Shown one piece after another: positions 56,989 to 64,000 of a stretch of 64,000 bases of DNA. The position numbers and the translations under genes are program-made. This DNA comes from Rhynchopus euleeides (lineage: Eukaryota; Euglenozoa; Diplonemea; Diplonemida; Diplonemidae), in the NCBI GenBank assembly GCA_963210315.1, contig OY723285.1, positions 1,364,001 to 1,428,000 of the forward strand. The letters run 5' to 3'. Numbering within the stretch: position 1 is the stretch's first letter; each line of letters begins with the position of its first letter. The notes under the pieces were generated by a model. It saw nothing but the letters and a program-made list of their open reading frames with translations. It was not told where the DNA came from and did not search any database.

Positions 56989-59900
56989 ATGGCACAGCCT
57001 GTTGTGGCAGATGAAGATGTCGGCGACGACAAGGAGCTCCTCGATGAGGAGCTGCAGATGGAGCTCGATGGCGGCGGCGGGGTGTGGGGGGTCACTGGGG
57101 AGGACGCCGTGGCAACGGAGGCAACCGCATTCAACCGGAGGAAGTTGCTGCTAGGCGCAGGCGCTGTGCTGCTTGCCGTGTCGCTGCTCCTCCTTGCGGT
57201 TGCGCTCTTCCCGCGCAGCTCAGATCCGCCGCACACCACGACCCGCGCCCACACCGTCACGGAGATAGTGGTGCCGCCCCGCTGTGCCACCACACCCTCA
57301 ACACCGCCTGGACAGGTCGTGTCCCCAAAGTACTCAAAGGTTGAATACCGCATTGTGGTGCTTCCGAATGGCATCCCCATCGCACTTGCATCCGACCCAC
57401 TTGCCTCCCGAGCTGCCGCTGGTGTCGACATGGGTGTCGGGTCACTGTCAGATCCCAGGGAGTTCTATGGGCTCGCGCACTTCAACGAGCACATGCTGTT
57501 TCTAGGGTCCGAGAGGTATCCTTCAGAGTCGATGTTTGGCGATGTTCTGCAGTCCTACGCAGGGCGGAGCAATGCCTACACAGACCGTGGGCATACGAAT
57601 TACTTCTTTGATCTTGCGCCGGAGGGGCTTGGAGATGTGTTGGACATCTTCGCTGGGTTCTTCGACTCCCCTCTCTTCAACAGCAGCAGCGTCGCACGCG
57701 AGGTGGAAGCTATTGACAATGAGAACAGCAAGAACGTGGGGAGCGACCCGTGGCGCAGATTCCAGCTGACAAGGAGCGTGTCTTCCCCAGACACCCCCTA
57801 CAACAGCTTCGCGACTGGGAACTCCGGCACGTTGGACCGACCCGGGGTTCGCGATGCGCTGGTGAAGTTCTTCAATTCCTACTATGCAAGCGACAACATG
57901 GGTGTCGCCGTTCTGGCCGCAGCCCCGCTGGACACCCTGCAGGCCGCTGCCGAAAAGTCATTCTCCCCAATCAAGGCCAAGCAGGCCGCGAAGCCCGAAT
58001 GGGAGAATCACCCGGAGACATTCCCCCAGCCGTTCCCTGCGGGGTTCATCAACAAGATGTTTGTGACAAAGCCCGCATCCAGCACGAGGGAGCTCGCTAT
58101 ATACTGGCCCCTCCCATTCAGCGCCGAATGGGTCTTCCCGTCAACGCCTGGGATTGTCCTGACGCAGCTGTTGGGGCAGGAGCAGGACGGAGGGCTTGCC
58201 GCTGTTCTCCGCAAGGCAGGGCTGGTCAACTCTCTCAAAACCGATATCAGCTCGCAGTCTTACAGCTGGTTCAGCTTGCCGGGGATTGTGCTCTCCCTGA
58301 CCGAAGAGGGTGAGAAGAGGGTGGATGACATCATCTCCACGGTGTATGCCTTCATCACGCTTGTCTCCTCCGAGCTGTCCTCCGGAAAGGCCAAGCTGGA
58401 GCAGTGGTTTCCCCACCTCCGCAACGCCTACGACGTCCGGTGGACGCTGGGGGGAGATGGCGATGCCCCTATGCGCACCGCATCCTCTCTCGCGGAGTCG
58501 CTCCGCCGTCTGCACAACACCACGGGGTGTGTTAACCACCTCCTGCAGCCCCCGGGCCTCTTCACATTCGACGAGGAGGTTGAGCGTAAATTTCTCACCT
58601 TCCTCCGGGCTGACAACAGCCTGGTGCTGCTGAGGTCGCAGACAGCCTTTGCGTCGGCCAGCGCAGCTCAGGAAACCGCATCCGTCAAAACAGAGGAGTG
58701 GTACAACATCAAATACATCGAGTCCTCCACAGCAGGCAAGCCGTGGGGTGGGAGTGCATCCCCCTTCTCCGCCTCGCTGTCCCTCCCGTCGACAAACGGG
58801 ATCTTCTCGGTTGATCTCGATGAGGTGGACTCCCTGACGGAGCCACCCCCTTCCTCAACTCGGGGTGGCATCCCCGCGCCCTCCGTTTTCAAAGAGGATG
58901 GGGTTAGCCTCTCCAGCAGTCTCGAGGGGTTCTCTGGGCAGACGGTCTTCCGGGAGCCGATCGGCGAGCTGAGGGTGCGGATCCTCAGGAAGGCCCCTGT
59001 GGATCTCAGCCTGTCCCACAACATCGAGGAGCCTCTGGATGCTGTGAGACGCAAGGTGGTGTCGAAGGCTGTTGCCCAGTCCCTCAGATATGTCGCTGCG
59101 GAGGCTGCGTCTGCAGCGTTGGATTTCAGCGTGAGCCTCCATCTCGATTACATCGATCTGCGCGTCACAGGTGTCGTGACGCAGCACGCAGTCCTATTGG
59201 GACACATCCTGGGTGCCCTCAAAAAGCCCTTCGTAGACACAACCTCCTTCCTCTCCGCCAAGAGTGCCTTGGAGGATGACCTCGGCGCCTGGAGCACCCA
59301 ATTCCTGGTATTGCATCAAGCTGTCCAGATCGCAGTGGAGGAGCTGACGCCGAGCCCTTCAAACGACCAGCTCTCGGAGGCCGTGTCGAATATGACGGAG
59401 GCGGATGTTGGGGATGTGTTCAGCGCCTACACAACCGGGGCATGCCAGATGCTCCTGGTGTCCAACGCGAATGATCGGGGGCGTGGGCTAGTCTACCGCG
59501 GTGTGGCAGAGGCACTTCAGGGGGCTGGTGCCTGCGGTGGGTCTGTGGCTGAGACGCAGGTGTCCCAGCCGCAGCACAGGATGCTGAAGATCACGGAGTG
59601 GCATGTGCTGCGGCTGCGGAACCCGAGCCCCGTGGATAAGAACGACTGTGCGCTGGACCTCTACCAGCTGGGGCTGGATACGGTGGAGATGGAGGCGAAG
59701 GCTCGGATGCTGGAGCAGCTTGTGCACCAAGATGCCTTCACCCAGCTGCGGACTGTCGAGGCGCTGGGATATGCTGTGTTCTGCCTGACCCGCGTGCGGA
59801 GTGGGGTGTGGGTGCTCCTGTGTGGGGTGCAGGGCAACGGCCACGGCGCGGAGTATCTCAACGCGAGGGTTCAGGATTTCCTCGCCGTCTACGAAGGGCG

Positions 59901-60501
59901 TCTGGCGCAGATGCCGGAATCTGACTTCTCCAAATTTGCCAGCGCGCTCGGCGACCAGCTTGCCGCGGCTCCTGCGAGCGTGACATCCGAGGCTTCCCCA
60001 ATCTGGAGGGAGATCACCTCGCGGGGGAAGACGTGGGATCGGGTGAGCCGTGTCGAACAGGCTGTCAGGTCGCTGACGCGTGCAGACATGGTGGCCTTCT
60101 TTAAGCAGCACATCACCAACACGTTCCAGAGGAGGGTGCTGTCCGTGCAGGTATGTTGGGGGATCCAAGCCTGTCCCTCCAGCAGGGTCTTCTGGAAGAA
60201 GCTTCAGCGCACCAAACGCGCAGTGTGTTGTGAGAGAGCAACACGAAGCAACGTATTCGCAGCAAACACCCTTCATAACAGTGCCACAGCGCACTGCCGT
60301 TCAAACCAATTTACCCCGTTTACCCGGCTTTGGCGGGGCACGCACATAATCATCACATCCACCGCCACACAGATGTTCCACACCGCACCGCCCTTCAATG
60401 TGACAAGGCAGAAGGACATGCCCAATGTCCCACAAGGAGGGTTGCCGCGGGTTGTCGATGTCCGTGGGGCCATGAGGCAGATGACCCAGGAGACTTGGTG
60501 A
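56989..60501 (+). CDS. Membrane-anchored insulysin-like M16 metallopeptidase
   Basis: Chosen start ATG 56989 (MAQPVVADEDVGDD), as residues before it are low-complexity. After an acidic cytosolic tail, residues ~53-74 (LLLGAGAVLLAVSLLLLAVA) form one membrane segment, suggesting a type II protein. The inverted zinc motif is HFNEH at 164-168, followed by MLFLGSERYPSE. The third ligand is Glu245 (EVEAIDNEN), 77 residues after His168, exactly the insulysin spacing. NYFFDLAPEGLGDVLDIFAG, the PGIVLTQLLGQEQDGGLA block, and Arg921 with Tyr928 (RTVEALGYAVF, the substrate-binding pair of insulysin) are conserved. All four M16 half-domains are present. It should cleave short peptides at or near a membrane. 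A likely intron is at 60151-60372; with it removed the protein has ~1096 residues. A GTGAGC at 60498 with TTTCTTTTCCAG at 60713-60724 could add another intron and a short last exon to 60767. Confidence 0.9.
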   Translation: MAQPVVADEDVGDDKELLDEELQMELDGGGGVWGVTGEDAVATEATAFNRRKLLLGAGAVLLAVSLLLLAVALFPRSSDPPHTTTRAHTVTEIVVPPRCATTPSTPPGQVVSPKYSKVEYRIVVLPNGIPIALASDPLASRAAAGVDMGVGSLSDPREFYGLAHFNEHMLFLGSERYPSESMFGDVLQSYAGRSNAYTDRGHTNYFFDLAPEGLGDVLDIFAGFFDSPLFNSSSVAREVEAIDNENSKNVGSDPWRRFQLTRSVSSPDTPYNSFATGNSGTLDRPGVRDALVKFFNSYYASDNMGVAVLAAAPLDTLQAAAEKSFSPIKAKQAAKPEWENHPETFPQPFPAGFINKMFVTKPASSTRELAIYWPLPFSAEWVFPSTPGIVLTQLLGQEQDGGLAAVLRKAGLVNSLKTDISSQSYSWFSLPGIVLSLTEEGEKRVDDIISTVYAFITLVSSELSSGKAKLEQWFPHLRNAYDVRWTLGGDGDAPMRTASSLAESLRRLHNTTGCVNHLLQPPGLFTFDEEVERKFLTFLRADNSLVLLRSQTAFASASAAQETASVKTEEWYNIKYIESSTAGKPWGGSASPFSASLSLPSTNGIFSVDLDEVDSLTEPPPSSTRGGIPAPSVFKEDGVSLSSSLEGFSGQTVFREPIGELRVRILRKAPVDLSLSHNIEEPLDAVRRKVVSKAVAQSLRYVAAEAASAALDFSVSLHLDYIDLRVTGVVTQHAVLLGHILGALKKPFVDTTSFLSAKSALEDDLGAWSTQFLVLHQAVQIAVEELTPSPSNDQLSEAVSNMTEADVGDVFSAYTTGACQMLLVSNANDRGRGLVYRGVAEALQGAGACGGSVAETQVSQPQHRMLKITEWHVLRLRNPSPVDKNDCALDLYQLGLDTVEMEAKARMLEQLVHQDAFTQLRTVEALGYAVFCLTRVRSGVWVLLCGVQGNGHGAEYLNARVQDFLAVYEGRLAQMPESDFSKFASALGDQLAAAPASVTSEASPIWREITSRGKTWDRVSRVEQAVRSLTRADMVAFFKQHITNTFQRRVLSVQVCWGIQACPSSRVFWKKLQRTKRAVCCERATRSNVFAANTLHNSATAHCRSNQFTPFTRLWRGTHIIITSTATQMFHTAPPFNVTRQKDMPNVPQGGLPRVVDVRGAMRQMTQETW
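60151..60372 (+). other. Predicted intron in the M16 peptidase gene
   Basis: GTGCAG/GTATGT at 60150/60151 is a strong 5' splice site. CACAG at 60368-60372 is a possible acceptor before ATGTTCCACACC. Length 222 bp, phase 0, so the frame stays open either way. The retained translation (VCWGIQACPSSRVFW...) has no similarity to M16 proteins, whereas the sequence before it ends in the normal RRVLSVQ. Confidence 0.6.
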
Positions 60502-62395
60502 GCTGCCCACGTTGCTTCTAGAGTTAGGCGCATGGTCATTTCTTCTGAGGTGGGGAATGGCGCAGGGGGGCGGGTGCGATGTCGGGTGGGGGTGGGAAGT
60601 GACTCGTAACGAAATAATATGGTCCGAAAGAAATATGTTATAGAAGGCCGCCCCTTTCATGGCGTGCTCACAGTGCCATGCTAAGGAAACCTGTTGTTCT
60701 CTTGTTTTGGCCTTTCTTTTCCAGTGGCGAATCGATCCGAGCACATTACGCACGATGTACACTATAGGTGCTCTGCCGTGATGCAACACAATTCTCAAAA
60801 CTGATAGTAACCGATGCTGCACACCCCCTCTTCCCTGCCACACCACCAGTCTCTGTGAAAGGGTGACAAGAGCCACCCTTGCGGCGGACAAGCGCTCGCC
60901 AAGGCAATTCCTATTTCCGCCGTCGGCATTTTGGTGTCGGTTCCCTTGCCGGCAGGGTGCTGAAAGGCGCTGGGGTAATGCGCGTGTGTGTGGCGAATTG
61001 AGATGGTTCTGTGAGATCTGTCAGAGGGTGGGGTGCTGATGGTGGTGGTGGCGGTCGCCGTCATCGCAGCGTTCCGGTACTTCCGTGACTTAACGAACAG
61101 AAGAATTCCAGAAAAAAATGGGCGACTCCGTGAGTACAACAACACCTTCTGGCAACAGTGTCTGGGTGTGCGTGCCACTGTCTGGTCGTCCTGACGTCAG
61201 GCTGGAGGTCGGCAGGGTCAAGCGTCAAAAGCAATTTCGAAATACAGAAAAATGCATGAAATTTCAACAGATGTGATGGGAATCCACCGGCTGTGCTCCG
61301 GGTGGGGATGGTTTTTCCGATCACACCAGAAAAGATAACCAACAGAAAACCAGCGCTCTGCCAAGTTGCCTTTTTACGATAGAAATCAATGGGGAGGGGA
61401 GGTCTTGGCGGGGTGTCTGATTTACGGGTTTTACGGCGGGGAAAAAAGGAATGGTGTTTATTTTTGACGGCGACACGCCATCAGTCCACCGCTGCTTCCC
61501 AGGGTTCTGATTTCTGATTTCTGCGAACCCCCCCTCTCCCTTTGGGGGCCCGCCACGCTGCTGCCCAGGCAAACTGCGAAGGAACGGATGCATGGGCCAA
61601 CCAAGCTAAACATGACATTCCCAAAAGAAGAGAAAACGCGTTTCGGGAAGAGGCAACTGGGGGGCAGAAAAACAGAAGCGGGTACATGTCACACAACCGT
61701 GAACCACAGTCCCCAGGCTGAGCAATCGGCACGCCGAGGCTGTTGAATGGATGGAAGCAGCAAGCCTTGGGGGGTGCCAAAGGGTCGCTCATCTGGGTGC
61801 ACTTTCCTTGTGTGTGGGTGTGTGGTGGGGTGGGATGGGGTAGTAAAAAGCACGAGCAAAAAGGGTAGAGCGGCAATGGCCTCCCAGCCTGCTTGCAGAA
61901 CTGTAACAGAACAGTAGAGAAGAGGGGGTGGCCCCTCCACCCTCTCTGTGTCAAAAGCTGTGCCGGGTGTGGCCTAATGCACGCGAGACAAGGCGCACCT
62001 TTTCTGCACTTCTGGGTGAAGGTCCCCCACACCCCCTCTTCTCGACCCCCTCCCCGTCCATCTCCCCCCACCACCCCCCACCACCCAGATGCCAATTGCG
62101 AGGCGCACCTTCTGCAGGCGCCGCTCTCAGAACGTGTTCCCTACTTCACCAACATCGCTTCCCTGTGCTGTTGCAACATTCTTTGTTGAGATATTGGCTG
62201 GTCAAACGCACCCCACCCCACTCCACATCACACAACTATTGCTCGGACTGTACACCATGCATGCCGAGTGAAGGGGAGGTCAGCCCTAGTTTACCTTTCC
62301 CCCACCCTCGTCCAGCACCCACTCAGCTGAGATACACCGCACCCAATCACACTCTGCAGGAGCTTCTGTGAGACCACGCGTCCAGCTGTTCCGAC
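60502..62395. other. Intergenic region between the two host genes
   Basis: No gene, satellite or transposon end is evident. Contains GTGTGTGGGTGTGTGGTGGGG near 61810 and pyrimidine-rich sequence (62030-62090) upstream of the next gene. Confidence 0.45.
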
Positions 62396-64000
62396 ATGGC
62401 ACCGAAGGCCGACAAGGATGGATGGGTGAAGGTGGGGCCGTCTAAGGCAGCGCTCTACCGCCAGCGGAAGGAGGAGGAGGCGGCGAAGGAGCGGGCGAAG
62501 AAGGTGGAGGAGGACCTGGCGAAGACGGGCTTCAACATGCTGACGAAGAGGAAGGAGGAGGAGGCTGCGGCGAAGGCGGCTGCGGCCGCCGCTGCCGCTG
62601 CCGAGGAGGAGGCGAAGAAGCGCCCGAAGACGGAGGCGGAGAAGGCTGCCGCGCGCAAGCTCCGCAAGAAGGAGAAGGCCACCAAGACCAAGGAGGAGGA
62701 CACCGGGAAGTTCACGGTCCCCAAGGCCTCCGCCACCCTCGACAAGCTCGCATCGCACGTGCCGAAGGCTGTTGCGGAGAGCCTCCGTGGGCTGCCCAAG
62801 AAGTACACCGGGCGTGTGAAGGACCAGTTCCTCACCGCGGTGCTGCACCTCAACGACATGTTCCCCTCCGGCACCCTCACACACAAAAACTACAAGGCGC
62901 TGCCCCTGAAGGAGCGTTGGGCACAGCCTGTCGCATCGGACGCCAAGGGCGCGATCGCGCCTTTCCTGCACACCATCATCGACGGTAGCACCGACGATGC
63001 CATGTGGAACGCCACGGCGCGCGACCTCATCGCACAGGTTTTCGGTCGGGACGGCTGCCGTGCCGACGAGGGCTCCCACTTCCTCGGGTCGAAGTTCGCC
63101 CTGCAGGTGCTCCTGCGGTACCGCCCCACCGCCTTCACAGAGAAGGCCTCCGCCATCGAGGGCACCTTCCTGCACGAGGGGGGCACGATGGTGGGGTCTG
63201 CCGCAATCAACTACTCCTGGGTGCTGGCACAGCTGGGGGATGAGGCGGCGTGCGATGCTGTCGCGTCGTGGTCCCGTGTGTACTTCTACCCCCGCATCGC
63301 GGCGAATGAGGGGAAGGCATCGGGGGCGGCGTCGGAGTGTGGCACCGCGTTGGCGGATTACCTGGCTGGGCTCAACCCTTCGGATGAGGTGCGGAAGCAG
63401 TACCTCAACACGACGAAGCACCACGACCCCCTGGAGAAGGAGCTGTTCACCGTCATCCCGCTTGTGGCGCCGAAGATGAACCGCCACATCCGCCTGTTCA
63501 GCACGATCATCCCGAAGTTCTCCGTGCTCTTCACCCCCACCTCCGCGCATGCCTACTTCACAAAGCTCGCGCTGAGCCTCCGGACGGCAAACGATGTCAG
63601 CCGCCCCCTGATTCTGGACCTCATCGTGGAGTGCCTTGTGCTGGACACCGGCTGCATCTACGCCTGGGGCAACGACTTCCTCGTGCTGGCGAAGGAGACC
63701 TCCCTCATCCTGCAGCACATGGGTGGGAAGAAGGACCTCCGCAGCAAGCTGGACGGTGCGGAGTTCGAGAAGCTCTTCGCGAAGATCAACTCTCTCTGCG
63801 ACGGGGCGCTGGATGGGTCGGTCCCACGCCCCACAGGGAAGAAGGGCAAGATGTGCAACTACGACGAGGCTGACCTGCAGTCTGCGAAGAGCTGGGTGAA
63901 GCGCTCCTCGGGGATGGCGAAGGCGATCCCGAAGAACGCCCCTGTTACCAACAAGAAGGCGCAGCAGAAGCTGCGCCAGCTGGCGGCGGAGAAGAAGTCC
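62396..64000 (+). CDS. Uncharacterised protein with charged N-terminus (partial, runs off window)
   Basis: Start ATG 62396 in a CCGACATGGC context. The frame is open for 535 codons to the edge. Residues ~1-20 read MAPKADKDGWVKVGPSK. Residues ~20-110 are Lys/Glu/Ala-rich and probably coiled coil (RQRKEEEAAKERAKKVEED, AAAAAAAAAEEEAKKRPK). From ~120 on it looks globular and helical (LPKKYTGRVKDQFLTAVLHL, HTIIDGSTDDAMWNATARDL, LVLDTGCIYAWGNDFLVLAK), ending in a Lys-rich stretch (KSWVKRSSGMAKAIPKNAP). No membrane segment is obvious in the visible part. Codon use strongly favours G/C at the third position, as in the peptidase gene. I do not recognise the family. The 475-codon minus frame over it (62291-63718) is a shadow. 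Confidence 0.72.
   Translation, partial: MAPKADKDGWVKVGPSKAALYRQRKEEEAAKERAKKVEEDLAKTGFNMLTKRKEEEAAAKAAAAAAAAAEEEAKKRPKTEAEKAAARKLRKKEKATKTKEEDTGKFTVPKASATLDKLASHVPKAVAESLRGLPKKYTGRVKDQFLTAVLHLNDMFPSGTLTHKNYKALPLKERWAQPVASDAKGAIAPFLHTIIDGSTDDAMWNATARDLIAQVFGRDGCRADEGSHFLGSKFALQVLLRYRPTAFTEKASAIEGTFLHEGGTMVGSAAINYSWVLAQLGDEAACDAVASWSRVYFYPRIAANEGKASGAASECGTALADYLAGLNPSDEVRKQYLNTTKHHDPLEKELFTVIPLVAPKMNRHIRLFSTIIPKFSVLFTPTSAHAYFTKLALSLRTANDVSRPLILDLIVECLVLDTGCIYAWGNDFLVLAKETSLILQHMGGKKDLRSKLDGAEFEKLFAKINSLCDGALDGSVPRPTGKKGKMCNYDEADLQSAKSWVKRSSGMAKAIPKNAPVTNKKAQQKLRQLAAEKKS

Noticed and set aside
62291..63718. 475-codon minus-strand frame
   Set aside because: Arg/Leu-rich antisense shadow of the GC3-rich gene at 62396; no start context or domain.

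Overview
The window is a transposon-dense stretch of a nuclear genome from a microbial eukaryote. Coding DNA is GC-rich, non-coding DNA is full of A- and T-tracts, one host gene carries a GTATGT-type intron, and nearly every repeat is a eukaryotic type (non-LTR and tyrosine-recombinase retrotransposons, hAT DNA transposons, satellites). An alga or other protist is the best guess; the lineage cannot be fixed from the sequence. Only two clear host genes are present, both at the right end: a membrane-anchored insulysin-like M16 metallopeptidase (56989-60501) and an unidentified protein with a charged N-terminus that runs off the window (62396-64000).

Region by region: 1-1961 is a 5'-truncated, almost identical inverted copy of the non-LTR element at about 44-51 kb. 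2-7.4 kb holds dispersed repeats, minisatellites and a small inverted-repeat unit carrying gene-like fragments. 7.5-10.2 kb is the RT plus restriction-like-endonuclease part of a second non-LTR family, cut by a Ngaro-like element. 10.2-20.0 kb holds two copies of that element (gag, tyrosine recombinase, RT/RNase H; split direct repeats). The second copy sits inside an OTU-like fragment that is bracketed by a ~310-bp inverted repeat. 20.5-25.6 kb is a hAT transposon whose transposase is split by a lone 490-bp Ngaro split direct repeat. 25.9-33.0 kb is a tandem array of five such 490-bp units, one of them broken by a second, different tyrosine-recombinase retrotransposon (26.8-31.4 kb).

33-43.6 kb is repeat-rich: a GGTTCC minisatellite, an 815-bp unit with perfect 29-bp terminal inverted repeats, a heptamer array, the 3' part of a third OTU-carrying non-LTR family, and opposed arrays of a 31-bp satellite. 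43.8-51.1 kb is a long non-LTR element with one 2381-codon open frame: OTU, zinc fingers, reverse transcriptase, restriction-like endonuclease, second OTU, FYVE-like finger. 51.4-54.6 kb is a hAT-like remnant between palindrome-rich inverted arms. Further satellite and LINE tails lead to the host genes.

The most unusual points are: (1) non-LTR polyproteins with OTU-type protease folds on both sides of the RT/endonuclease core; (2) two unrelated tyrosine-recombinase retrotransposons that both place the recombinase gene upstream of RT/RNase H; (3) solo and tandem split direct repeats that look like products of the recombinase acting without the element body; and (4) extensive nesting that gives a relative order of insertions.
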